DNA of 64,000 bases from Frateuria terrea (GTDB lineage: Bacteria > Pseudomonadota > Gammaproteobacteria > Xanthomonadales > Rhodanobacteraceae): NCBI RefSeq assembly GCF_900115705.1, contig NZ_FOXL01000004.1:62001-126000 (forward strand). Direction: 5' to 3'. A program made the translations under genes and the position numbers. Shown one piece after another: positions 46,033 to 54,029 of this stretch (position 1 is the first letter of the stretch; the number at the start of each line of letters is the position of its first letter). The notes under the pieces are model-generated. The model ran no database searches. It worked only from the letters and a program-made list of their open reading frames with translations, and was not told where the DNA came from.

Positions 46033-46368
46033 TTACTGCGTCGTCGCGGGATTGTGGTTGTTGCCCGCCGGCGTGTTGAGCACCGAATGGATCACGTGGT
46101 CGTGCTCGAAGTAGACGATGAAGGTGCTGTAGTCCCAGCGGTTGATCACCGGGTGCTTGCGCGTGTCGCCGCCGCGCGGTTGCAGCTTGCGCTGCGGCGC
46201 GCCGAAGCGCTTCTCGACCTGGGCCATGGTCATGCCGCGGGTGGGCAGGTTCATGCCCTGTTCCTGCTGCACGCGGTGGATCAGCAGGCTGTCGCCCGCG
46301 TGCGCGGCCATCGGTGCGCCGAACGCGATCGCGGCGAGCATCGCCAGACCGCCAGTGAACTTGACCAT
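46033..46368 (-). CDS. Exported hypothetical protein with BamE/SmpA-like motif
   Basis: 111-residue protein with a signal peptide (cleavage near AAHA-GD). The mature part contains LPTRGMTMAQVEKRFGAP, the G-M-T-x-x-Q-V-x-x-x-x-G-x-P pattern of SmpA/BamE/OmlA-like folds, and a WDYSTFIVYFEHDHVIHSVL strand pair. It lacks a lipobox, so it is periplasmic rather than a lipoprotein. Common in Xanthomonadales; role unknown. Confidence 0.75.
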   Translation of the reverse strand: MVKFTGGLAMLAAIAFGAPMAAHAGDSLLIHRVQQEQGMNLPTRGMTMAQVEKRFGAPQRKLQPRGGDTRKHPVINRWDYSTFIVYFEHDHVIHSVLNTPAGNNHNPATTQ

Positions 46369-46510
46369 GATTCCCCTCTCCGCAAAGGTCCTGTGCGGCG
46401 CCGTTGTAGCAGATGTGCAGCGGGGGCGCCACGGCGTTCCGTGGCCTCTGCGATGGGCTAGGCATTCCAGCCCGGCTATCATGTCGGGTCGCCCCGCACA
46501 TGTTCTCCCG

Positions 46511-48547
46511 ATGATCTCGTTCCGCCATTTCGCCCTGCGCCGGGGCAGCCGCCTGCTGCTGTCCGATATCGATCTGACCATCCAGAGCGGCTGGCGGCTG
46601 GGCGTGATCGGCCGCAATGGCTGCGGCAAGTCCAGCCTGTTCGCCGCGCTGCAGGGCCGGCTGGAGTCCGACGCCGGTGAACTGGATATGCCGGCGAGGA
46701 TGCGCCTGGCCTCGGTGGCACAGGAGACGCCTGCGCTGCCCGACGCCGCGCTGGACTACGTGCTCGGCGGCGATGCAGAGGTCGCTGCCGCATTGCGCGA
46801 AGAGGCCGACGCCCAGGCGCGCGGCGACGCCGAAGCGATGGCCCGGGCCCACCACCGCATCGAGGAACTGCACGGCTACGACGCCCGCGCCCGCGCCGGC
46901 CGCCTGCTGCACGGCCTCGGCTTCGCGCCGGAAACCCACGAGCGCGCGGTGAAGGAGTTCTCCGGCGGCTGGCGCGTGCGCCTGAACCTGGCCCGCGCGC
47001 TGATGGCTCCGTCCGATCTGTTGCTGCTGGACGAGCCGACCAACCACCTCGACCTCGACGCGGTGCTGTGGCTGGAAGAGTGGCTGCGCCGCTACCAGGG
47101 CACCTTGCTGGTGATTTCGCACGACCGCGAGTTCCTCGACGCGGTCACCTCGCACACGCTGCACCTGCACGAAGGCGGGGCAAGGCTGTACACCGGCAAC
47201 TACAGCGCCTTCGAGCGCCTGCGCGCCGAGCAACTGCGCCAGCAGCAGATCGCGCACGACCGCGAGCAGGCCGAGCGCGCGCACCTGCAGTCTTTCGTCG
47301 ACCGCTTCAAGGCCAAGGCCAGCAAGGCCAAGCAGGCGCAGTCGCGCATGAAGCGGCTGGAGAAGCTGGCCGGTACCGAGGCGGTGCGTGCGGAACGGCC
47401 GTTCCGGTTCCAGTTTGCCGTGCCGGAGCGTCTGCCCGATTCGATGCTGCAGTTGGAAGAGGTGGCCGCGGGCTACCCGGAGAGGGCTGGGGTGAAGGGC
47501 GGGGCTGGCGAGGATGTTGGATCAGAGCAGGCTTCGATGGAGCTCGAGGCAAGCCTTGACCCGTCACCCCAATACCTTCCCCGAGGGGGAGAGGGGGCGA
47601 ACGCCGCCCTGGCGGGCGAGGGTTGTCGCCACGAAGCGGTCGTCCTCAGGGACGTCCGCTTCCGCCTCGAAGCCGGCGAACGCATTGGCCTGCTCGGTCC
47701 CAACGGCGCCGGCAAGTCCACCCTGGTCAAGACCCTGGTCGGCGAACTGCCGCCCCTGGCCGGCGAGCGCAAGGCGCACAAGGACCTGAAGATCGGCTAC
47801 TTCGCCCAGCACACGGTCGAAAGCCTGCGCGAAGGCGCCAGTCCCTTCGACCACCTGCAGGACAAGGCCCCTGGCGTGGCCGCGCAGGTCCTGCGTGACT
47901 TCCTCGGCGGCTGGAACTTTGCCGGCGACCGCGCCTTCGAACCGGTCGACGGCTTCTCCGGCGGCGAGCGGGCGCGCCTTGCGCTGGCACTGATCGCCTG
48001 GGACAAGCCCAACCTGCTGTTGCTGGATGAGCCGACCAACCATCTCGACCTGGACATGCGCGAGGCCCTGGCCGACGCGCTGGCCGATTTCGATGGCGCG
48101 CTGGTGCTGGTGTCCCACGATCGCCACTTGCTCGGCCTGGTCTGCGACAGCTTCTGGCGCGTGGCCGACGCGGCGGTCGAGCCGTTCGACGGCGACCTGG
48201 ACGACTACGCGCGCTGGCTGCGCTCGCGCGGTTCGGCCGTAAAGAAGGCCGGCGAACCGGCCGCACCGGTCGCCTCGGCCGCGGACCGCCGCCGCGCCGC
48301 GGCCGCCCAGCGCGAGCAGGACAAGGCGGCCAAGAGCCGCGTGAGGAAGATCGAAGCGCGCGTCGCGGCGATTGACGCGGACCTGGCCTCGATCGAGGCG
48401 AAGCTGGCCGATCCGGCGACCTACAACGGTCCCACCGCCGAGCTGATGAAACTCGGCCAGCGCCAGGCTGACCTGCGCCGCGAGAAGGAAACGCTCGAGG
48501 CCGAGTGGCTGGAACTCTACGAGCAACTGGAGGCGGCCAACGCATGA
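46511..48547 (+). CDS. ABC-F family ATPase (YheS-like), with in-frame repeat insertion
   Basis: Soluble twin-ATPase of 678 residues. Both ABC domains are complete: Walker A GRNGCGKSS and GPNGAGKST, signatures EFSGGWRVRLNLARAL and FSGGERARLALALI, and two LLLDEPTNHLDLD Walker B segments. A Lys-rich P-site linker (RFKAKASKAKQAQSRMKRLEKL) and C-terminal coiled coil (VRKIEARVAAIDADLASIEAKL) fit the YheS/Uup group acting on ribosomes. Between the A-loop strand (LEEVAAGY) and VVLRDV of domain 2 there is an extra stretch of about 40 residues encoded by a copy of a dispersed intergenic repeat. The ATG is at 46511. The stop overlaps the rpfE-like start. Confidence 0.93.
   Translation: MISFRHFALRRGSRLLLSDIDLTIQSGWRLGVIGRNGCGKSSLFAALQGRLESDAGELDMPARMRLASVAQETPALPDAALDYVLGGDAEVAAALREEADAQARGDAEAMARAHHRIEELHGYDARARAGRLLHGLGFAPETHERAVKEFSGGWRVRLNLARALMAPSDLLLLDEPTNHLDLDAVLWLEEWLRRYQGTLLVISHDREFLDAVTSHTLHLHEGGARLYTGNYSAFERLRAEQLRQQQIAHDREQAERAHLQSFVDRFKAKASKAKQAQSRMKRLEKLAGTEAVRAERPFRFQFAVPERLPDSMLQLEEVAAGYPERAGVKGGAGEDVGSEQASMELEASLDPSPQYLPRGGEGANAALAGEGCRHEAVVLRDVRFRLEAGERIGLLGPNGAGKSTLVKTLVGELPPLAGERKAHKDLKIGYFAQHTVESLREGASPFDHLQDKAPGVAAQVLRDFLGGWNFAGDRAFEPVDGFSGGERARLALALIAWDKPNLLLLDEPTNHLDLDMREALADALADFDGALVLVSHDRHLLGLVCDSFWRVADAAVEPFDGDLDDYARWLRSRGSAVKKAGEPAAPVASAADRRRAAAAQREQDKAAKSRVRKIEARVAAIDADLASIEAKLADPATYNGPTAELMKLGQRQADLRREKETLEAEWLELYEQLEAANA
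47476..47595. repeat. Dispersed repeat pair inside the ABC-F gene
   Basis: CCGGAGAGGGCTGGGGTGA (about 47477) and, 60 bp on, CACCCCAATACCTTCCCC followed by GAGGGGGAGAGGG are opposite-facing halves of the intergenic repeat family seen at 22737, 41674 and 51401. The reading frame stays open. Confidence 0.65.
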
Positions 48548-49455
48548 GCGCGGAACTGTGGCTGCCCGCGCTCGCGCGCTTCGAGCCCGCGCATCCGCTG
48601 CGCCGCCTGCTGGCCCGTGCGGACCGGCTGGACGATGGCCCGCGTGGCTACCTGGCCGGACTCACCGCCTGGTTCGACGCTCCGCAACCGCTGCCTGCCG
48701 GCGCACTCACCCGCGAGCTGGCCGCAGGTGATGCGGGCGACGCGCTGTGGTTGTGCGCCGACCCGGCCTGGGTCGAGCCGGACATGAGCGGCGCGCGCCT
48801 GCTTGCTTGCGGACGGATGGGGTTGTCACAGGCCGAGGCGGAGGCGCTCGCCGAACCGCTCGTGCCATTGCTGGAAGAGCAGGGCATGCAGCTGGCGCTG
48901 ACCACGCCCGACCGCTGGCACCTGCGCCTGCCGCCTGGCGCGGTGGTGCCGGATTTTCCCGCGCCGGAGCAGGCGCTGGGCGAGGACCTGCTGCAGCACT
49001 TGCCGCCGGGGCCGGAAGGGCGCCATTGGCGCATCCTGCAGAACGAACTTCAGGTGGCACTGCACCAGCATACGTTGAACGCACAGCGCCGTGCCGCCGG
49101 CAAGCCGCCGGTCAACAGCCTGTGGCTATGGGGGGCGGGCGTGCTGCCCGTGCAAGTGCGCACCGGGTTGCAAGGCGTGCTGAGCGACGATCCGCTGCTG
49201 CGTGCGCTGGCGGCACGAGCCGGTATCGGACACCGCGCACGGTCAGACGAACCGGAAGGACGGCCGGGCGACCTGCCGTCCGGCTGGCTGCTCGACCTGC
49301 AGGACCTGCCGGCCGAGGCGATCGCCCGTGCCTGGTCGCCGCTGATCGACAGCTTCGCTCGCCGACACCCGCTGCGCCTGACGTTCGCCAGCGGCGAACG
49401 CTGGGCGCTGCACCCCTGGCATCGGTGGCGCTTCTGGCGCGGCAGGCGCGCATGA
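48544..49455 (+). CDS. rpfE: RpfE-like protein
   Basis: 303-residue soluble protein, Trp- and Leu-rich, with the conserved RHWRILQNELQVALHQHTLNAQRR...PPVNSLWLWGAGVLP block that marks the RpfE group of Xanthomonadaceae. In Xanthomonas rpfE lies next to recJ in the rpf cluster; the same link is seen here, with four-base overlaps to the ABC-F gene and to recJ. Often annotated as phosphoglycerate mutase-like, but no His phosphatase RHG motif is visible. Biochemical role unknown; the symbol is from family pattern and context. Confidence 0.7.
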   Translation: MSAELWLPALARFEPAHPLRRLLARADRLDDGPRGYLAGLTAWFDAPQPLPAGALTRELAAGDAGDALWLCADPAWVEPDMSGARLLACGRMGLSQAEAEALAEPLVPLLEEQGMQLALTTPDRWHLRLPPGAVVPDFPAPEQALGEDLLQHLPPGPEGRHWRILQNELQVALHQHTLNAQRRAAGKPPVNSLWLWGAGVLPVQVRTGLQGVLSDDPLLRALAARAGIGHRARSDEPEGRPGDLPSGWLLDLQDLPAEAIARAWSPLIDSFARRHPLRLTFASGERWALHPWHRWRFWRGRRA

Positions 49456-51278
49456 AGACCCCGACGTTGCGTCGCCGGGTGCCGCTGGGCACGCCCGAAG
49501 GCTGGGCCGAGGCCGTGCACCCGGTGCTTCGCCAGGTCTACGCCGCACGTGGCGTGCTGCACCCGGCGCAGGCCGAACATCGGTTGCGCCACCTGCTTGC
49601 ACCGCGAGCGCTGGGTGGGCTCGACCGCGCGGTCGAGCTGCTGATCGAAGCGATCGCCGGTGACTGGTCGATCGTCATCGCGGGCGACTACGACTGCGAT
49701 GGCGCCACTGGCACGGCCGTCGCCGTGCGCGGGCTGCGCCTGCTCGGTGCACGGCGCGTCGGCTACACGATCCCCAACCGTTTCGTGCACGGCTACGGGC
49801 TCAGTCCCGCCCTGGTCGACTCGCTCGAGCCGGCACCGCAGCTGATCGTCACCGTCGACAACGGCGTGGCCAGCGTCGCCGGCGTGGCCGCGGCCAAGGC
49901 ACGCGGCATCCGCGTGATCGTCACCGACCACCACCTGCCCGGTGAACAGCTTCCCGCAGCCGATGCGCTGGTCAATCCGAACGTACTGGAGGTGCGCGCC
50001 TGCGGGCATGGCGAGCCCGCGTGCGCACAATGCGTCGCCGACGCACACATGAACCAGGCCTTCCCCAGCCGCGCGCTGGCCGGCGTGGGCGTGATGTTCT
50101 ACCTGCTGCTGGCGGTGCGTGCGCGGCTCTATCCGTGCGATCTTCCTGATCGCCAAGATCAAAAAGCGGCGATCCATGGCCGCACTCTTCACAAGAGCGA
50201 CCGCCCCGACCTTTCCAGCCTGCTCGACCTGGTCGCGCTCGGCACCGTGGCTGATCTGGTACCGCTGGACTTCAACAACCGCGTGCTGGTCGAAGCAGGC
50301 CTCAAACGCATCCGCAGCGGGCATGCCTGCGTGGGTATCACCGCGCTGGTGGAAGCCGGCAAGCGCAGCCTGGCGAGCGTGTGCGCAAGCGACCTTGGCT
50401 ACGCGGTCGGCCCGCGCCTCAATGCCGCCGGCCGGCTGGAGGACATGCGCCTGGGCGTCGAATGCCTGCTGGCCGATGACCCGGCACAGGCGCGCCAGCT
50501 CGCCGAACGGCTGAGCGCCATCAACCAGGAACGCCGCGACCTGCAGGACGCCATGGTGGCCGAAGCAGAAGCGATGATCGGCGCGATCGGCCTGGAGGGC
50601 GTGGGCGAGCGCACCGGCGTCACCCTGTACGAGCCTTCCTGGCATGCCGGCGTGGTCGGCCTGGTCGCGTCCCGGCTCAAGGAACGCCTGCATCGCCCGG
50701 TGATCGCCTTCGCCCCGGCCGACGAAGACCGGCCGGACGAACTGCGCGGCTCGGCCCGCTCCATCGCCGGCTTCCACGTGCGCGACGCGCTGGCCGCCAT
50801 CGACGCACGCATGCCCGGCCTGATCGAGCGGTTCGGCGGCCACGCCATGGCTGCCGGCCTGAGCCTGAAAGCGCGCGACTACCCGCGCTTCGCCGCCGCC
50901 TTCGACGCCATCGCGCGCGAATGGCTGGACGAGGAGCGCCTGCAGGCCGTGCTCTACACCGACGGCGAGCTTCCACCCGGCACCCTCACTCTGGACCTTG
51001 CCCGCCAACTGCGCGATGGCGGACCCTGGGGCCAGGGCTTCCCCGAGCCGCTGTTCGACAACCTGTTCGATTGCACGCAGTGGCGGGTGATGGGCGAGCG
51101 CCACTGGCGCCTGAGCCTGCGCGATCCGCGCGACGGCGGCGTGTTCGAGGCAGTGATGTTCAACGTGCGTGCCGCCGCGCCACCACCGCGTCTGCGCGCG
51201 GTGTTCGAGCTGACCATCAACGAATGGCAGGGCCGCGAAACCGTGCGCCTGCTGCTGCGCCACCTCGAACCGGCCTGA
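49452..51278 (+). CDS. recJ: Single-stranded-DNA exonuclease RecJ, with two inserted stretches
   Basis: 5'-3' ssDNA exonuclease for recombination and mismatch repair, 608 residues. DHH-family motifs: DYDCDGATGTA at residue 79, DNGV, DHH at 159-161, LDLVALGTVADLVPLD, and GPRLNAAGRLEDM; DHHA1 motif GGHAMAAGLSL and C-terminal OB domain. Two unusual insertions: about 22 residues between VNPN and FPSRALAGVG (cysteine-rich, VRACGHGEPACAQC) and about 15 residues before PDLSSLLDLVALG. Both are encoded by palindromic DNA resembling dispersed repeats, in frame, at surface loops. Start overlaps the rpfE-like stop (ATGA). Confidence 0.95.
   Translation: MKTPTLRRRVPLGTPEGWAEAVHPVLRQVYAARGVLHPAQAEHRLRHLLAPRALGGLDRAVELLIEAIAGDWSIVIAGDYDCDGATGTAVAVRGLRLLGARRVGYTIPNRFVHGYGLSPALVDSLEPAPQLIVTVDNGVASVAGVAAAKARGIRVIVTDHHLPGEQLPAADALVNPNVLEVRACGHGEPACAQCVADAHMNQAFPSRALAGVGVMFYLLLAVRARLYPCDLPDRQDQKAAIHGRTLHKSDRPDLSSLLDLVALGTVADLVPLDFNNRVLVEAGLKRIRSGHACVGITALVEAGKRSLASVCASDLGYAVGPRLNAAGRLEDMRLGVECLLADDPAQARQLAERLSAINQERRDLQDAMVAEAEAMIGAIGLEGVGERTGVTLYEPSWHAGVVGLVASRLKERLHRPVIAFAPADEDRPDELRGSARSIAGFHVRDALAAIDARMPGLIERFGGHAMAAGLSLKARDYPRFAAAFDAIAREWLDEERLQAVLYTDGELPPGTLTLDLARQLRDGGPWGQGFPEPLFDNLFDCTQWRVMGERHWRLSLRDPRDGGVFEAVMFNVRAAAPPPRLRAVFELTINEWQGRETVRLLLRHLEPA
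49992..50028. repeat. Palindromic insertion 1 in recJ
   Basis: GTGCGC...GCGGGC ATGGCGA GCCCGC..GCGCAC: two 6-bp stems separated by a small internal loop form a hairpin within the extra segment of recJ. Confidence 0.55.
50138..50199. repeat. Palindromic insertion 2 in recJ
   Basis: About 62 bp encoding DLPDRQDQKAAIHGRTLHKS. It contains the palindrome GCGGC...GCCGC around ATCCATGG and a terminal ACTCTTCACAAGAG palindrome. Its amino acids have no counterpart in typical RecJ. Confidence 0.5.
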
Positions 51279-51400
51279 CCGGCGCCAACTCGCTCGTGCG
51301 AGCCCGATCTCCCGAGGAGGGCCCAAGCCCGATTCGCGCAGGCCATCCGCTCGGCCGAGCGTGGGCGCATCGCGCCGGAGTCGAAGCGTGTGCCCCGAAC

Positions 51401-51457
51401 CACCCGTCCGAACCTCTTCCTCCGGGAGAGGGTGCCAACAGACGGGTGAGGGTTCGG
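51401..51457. repeat. Dispersed palindromic repeat, copy 3
   Basis: CACCCGTCCGAACCTCTTCC followed by TCCGGGAGAGGGTGCC and GACGGGTGAGGGTTCGGG. The outer CACCCGTC/GACGGGTG arms pair. It occupies the 318-bp gap between recJ and the STAS-like gene; the rest of that gap holds no gene. Confidence 0.6.
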
Positions 51458-51596
51458 GCGAAGCGCCACTCCGGCCCTACCGCTCCTCACCAGCCCCTTT
51501 GCACAACCCGACAACACCGCAGCTTTCACGCACCCAAGCTTGCATAGCCGCGCCCGCCGCGCTTCGATGGTGCTCCGACCAAGCGGAGACAGCTCC

Positions 51597-51980
51597 ATGA
51601 TCGAGCAGATGACCGACCTGCCAGCCGGCGCGCTGGGTTTTACCGCGCGCGGCAAGGTAACTGCGGCCGACTACGAGAACGTGTTCGTGCCGGACGTGGA
51701 GGCCGCGTTCGCGCTCAACCGCAAGCTGCGCCTGCTCTACCACGTGGGGCACGAGTTCACCGGCTTCGAACCTGGCGCGATGTGGGACGACACCAAACTC
51801 GGCTTCCGCCACTGGAGCGGCTGGGAACGCATCGCGCTGGTGACCGACGTCAACTGGCTGCGGCTGGTCGCGCGCACGATGGGCTTCACCGTCCCCGGCG
51901 AATTCCGCCTCTACCGCAACGAACAGCTGGCCGAGGCCAAGGCCTGGGTCAGCGAATCCTTCCGCGAGCACCAAGCCTGA
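51597..51980 (+). CDS. SpoIIAA-like STAS-fold protein
   Basis: 127-residue soluble protein of the SpoIIAA-like (PF11964-type) family: an alpha/beta STAS fold with ALGFTARGKVTAADYENVFVPDVEAAF, a LRLLYHVGHEFTGFEPGAMWDD middle and WERIALVTDVNWLRLVARTMGF. No phosphorylatable SpoIIAA serine motif is obvious. Start at 51597 has GCGGAGA upstream. It precedes the asparagine synthetase leader. Confidence 0.8.
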   Translation: MIEQMTDLPAGALGFTARGKVTAADYENVFVPDVEAAFALNRKLRLLYHVGHEFTGFEPGAMWDDTKLGFRHWSGWERIALVTDVNWLRLVARTMGFTVPGEFRLYRNEQLAEAKAWVSESFREHQA

Positions 51981-52030
51981 ACGGCGCACATGCGCTTGCG
52001 CGCCTGAGGGAAACCTGCTCCACTCGCGCC

Positions 52031-52150
52031 ATGTCCACGCCGACCACCCGCTCCGTTTTCGCCACCGCGCCCTGCGCGGCGTGCGTGCGGCCGGCCCTGG
52101 ACAATCGCTCGAACAATAATCGTCGCCTGCACAAGGGGGCCGGCGCGTAG
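52031..52150 (+). CDS. Asn-rich leader peptide of asparagine synthetase (39 aa)
   Basis: A 39-codon ORF starting MSTPTTRSVFATAPCAACV and ending HKGAGA, with the control run DNRSNNNRR: Asn codons at 52103, 52112, 52115 and 52118. Its stop lies 93 bp before asparagine synthetase, and it is followed by mutually exclusive RNA stems. The peptide has no other recognisable function, as expected for a leader. The Shine-Dalgarno is weak. It resembles classical his/trp/leu leaders but with asparagine as the sensed residue. Confidence 0.75.
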   Translation: MSTPTTRSVFATAPCAACVRPALDNRSNNNRRLHKGAGA

Positions 52151-52211
52151 CCGCACGTTCGAGCAACAACTACGCGACGAAGGCCCGCCCAGTGCGGGCC
52201 TTCGTCGTTTT
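52088..52211 (+). promoter_or_regulatory. Ribosome-mediated transcription attenuator for asparagine synthetase
   Basis: Strand 1 GCCGGCCC (52090-52097) can pair with strand 2 GGGCCGGC (52137-52144). Strand 2 can instead pair with strand 3: CGCGTAG (52144-52150) with CTACGCG (52170-52176), and GGGCC (52137-52141) with GGCCC (52182-52186). Strands 3 and 4 form the terminator. The Asn codons lie between strands 1 and 2, so a ribosome waiting for Asn-tRNA would cover strand 1 and leave strand 2 free to block the terminator; a ribosome at the stop codon would cover strand 2. Confidence 0.75.
52175..52211 (+). terminator. Attenuator terminator
   Basis: CGACGAAGGCCCGC and GCGGGCCTTCGTCG form a perfect 14-bp stem with a CCAGT loop, followed by TTTT, 33 bp before the asparagine synthetase ATG on the same strand. 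Confidence 0.88.
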
Positions 52212-52243
52212 CGGGCACGGAAAAACGACAAAGGACACTACTC

Positions 52244-53941
52244 ATGTGCGCAATCTTCGGCATGTTCGACCTGGCGCCCGGCGACGACCTGGCAGCGTTG
52301 CGCCGGCAGGCGCTGGAACTGTCGCAACGCCAGCGGCACCGCGGGCCGGACTGGTCCGGCGTGTTCGTCGATACCGGCGCGATCCTGGTGCACGAGCGCC
52401 TGGCCATCGTCGATCCGGCCAGTGGCGCGCAGCCGCTGTGTTCGCGCGACGGCGCGCTGGCGCTGGCCGTCAACGGCGAGATCTACAACCACGGCGAACT
52501 GCGCCTGGGCAGCGGCTACGAGTTCACCACCGGTTCCGATTGCGAGGTGATCAATGCGCTCCACCGCGCGGGTGTCGAGCCCGCCGCCTGGGTGGCACGC
52601 CTCAACGGCATCTTCGCCTTCGCGCTGTGGGACGGCGCCGCGCAGCGCTACCTGATCGCGCGCGATCCGCTCGGCGTGTGCCCGCTCTACTGGGGACACG
52701 ACACCGCCGGCCGCCTGTGCGTCGCCTCGGAAATGAAGGCGCTTTCGGGCGTATGCGCCGACGTTGCCGCGTTCCCGCCCGGCCATGTCTACGACAGCGC
52801 GACTGGCGAGCTGCGCCGCTACTACGAACGTCCGTGGCGCGGCTACGCCGCCACGCAGGGCAGGGCACCAGGGGACTTGCGCTTGGCGCTGGAACAGGCG
52901 GTACAGCGCCAGCTGATGACCGACGTGCCTTACGGCGTGCTGCTCTCCGGCGGCCTGGATTCCTCGCTGGTCGCCGCCTGCGCCGCGCGTTTCGCCCGCG
53001 AGCGCATCGAGGACGGCGGACAAAGCGAAGCCTGGTGGCCACGCCTGCACTCCTTCGCGATCGGCCTGGAAGGCTCGCCCGACCTCGCCGCCGCGCAGCT
53101 TGCCGCCGAGGCCCTGGGTACCGTGCACCACGGCTTCGTCTACACCTTCTGGGAAGGGCTGGATGCGTTGCCGGAAGTGATCCGCCACATCGAAAGCTAC
53201 GACGTCACCACCGTGCGCGCTTCCACGCCGATGTTCCTGCTCGCGCGGCGGATCAAGGCAATGGGCGTGAAGATGGTGCTCTCCGGCGAAGGTTCCGACG
53301 AGCTGTTCGGCGGCTATCTCTATTTCCACAAGGCGCCTTCGGCCGAGGCGTTCCACGAGGAAACCGTGCGCAAGCTCGACGCGCTGCACAGCTACGACTG
53401 CCTGCGCGCCAACAAGGCGATGATGGCGTGGGGCGTGGAAGCACGCGTGCCGTTCCTGGATCTCGAGTTCGTCGACGCCGCGATGGGTTTCGATGCCAGG
53501 CACAAGATGGCAGGCGGTGGGCGCATCGAGAAGGCGGTGCTGCGCGAGGCGTTCGACGGCGCGCTGCCGGAGGCGATCCTGTGGCGCCAGAAGGAGCAGT
53601 TCAGCGACGGCGTCGGCTACGGCTGGATCGACGGACTCAAGGCGCACGCCGCGCAGGCGGTGAGCGACCGCGAGTTCGCCGCCGCCGGGGCGCGCTGGCC
53701 GCACAACACGCCCGCGACCAAGGAGGCCTATCTCTACCGTGCACTGTTCGAGAAGTGCTTCCCGGGCGAGGCCTGCGCAGCGACGGTTCCCGGTGGCAAG
53801 TCGATCGCGTGTTCCTCACCGGCAGCGCTGGCGTGGGATCCGTCGTTCGCCGGCAGCGCCGATCCATCCGGACGCGCGGTGCAGGGAGTCCATGCCAGCG
53901 CGGTACCGCGAGCCGATCAGGACCTGGCACGAGCAACCTGA
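52244..53941 (+). CDS. asnB: Glutamine-dependent asparagine synthetase AsnB
   Basis: Makes asparagine from aspartate, glutamine and ATP. 565 residues. The N-terminal nucleophile Cys2 (MCAIFG) starts a class-II glutaminase domain with RHRGPD and VNGEIYNH; the synthetase domain has the PP-loop LLSGGLDSSLVA and LSGEGSDELFGGY, VEARVPFLDLEFV and a C-terminal RRYxx-like KEQFSDGVGY segment. An AAAGGA site lies upstream. Expression is apparently set by the Asn attenuator directly upstream. Confidence 0.96.
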   Translation: MCAIFGMFDLAPGDDLAALRRQALELSQRQRHRGPDWSGVFVDTGAILVHERLAIVDPASGAQPLCSRDGALALAVNGEIYNHGELRLGSGYEFTTGSDCEVINALHRAGVEPAAWVARLNGIFAFALWDGAAQRYLIARDPLGVCPLYWGHDTAGRLCVASEMKALSGVCADVAAFPPGHVYDSATGELRRYYERPWRGYAATQGRAPGDLRLALEQAVQRQLMTDVPYGVLLSGGLDSSLVAACAARFARERIEDGGQSEAWWPRLHSFAIGLEGSPDLAAAQLAAEALGTVHHGFVYTFWEGLDALPEVIRHIESYDVTTVRASTPMFLLARRIKAMGVKMVLSGEGSDELFGGYLYFHKAPSAEAFHEETVRKLDALHSYDCLRANKAMMAWGVEARVPFLDLEFVDAAMGFDARHKMAGGGRIEKAVLREAFDGALPEAILWRQKEQFSDGVGYGWIDGLKAHAAQAVSDREFAAAGARWPHNTPATKEAYLYRALFEKCFPGEACAATVPGGKSIACSSPAALAWDPSFAGSADPSGRAVQGVHASAVPRADQDLARAT

Positions 53942-53991
53942 GGCAGGCATGAGGCGCGGGATGCTGGGTTGGATCCGTCCCCATGGGGAGA

Positions 53992-54029
53992 GAGCCGGCG
54001 CCGAGTGGCCACCGCCGGCGCGCCGGCTC
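53992..54029. terminator. Hairpin between convergent asnB and receiver gene
   Basis: GAGCCGGCGC and GCGCCGGCTC form a 10-bp stem around an 18-base loop. It overlaps the receiver gene stop; no strong T-tract. Confidence 0.5.

Noticed and set aside
49452-51278. Frameshift or pseudogene status for recJ
   Set aside because: The frame is open and all DHH motifs and C-terminal domain are present; the extra segments are in-frame loops.
51782-52030. Upstream extension of the Asn leader ORF
   Set aside because: It overlaps the STAS-like gene in another frame and would only lengthen a non-functional peptide; the ATG at 52031 is the natural leader start.
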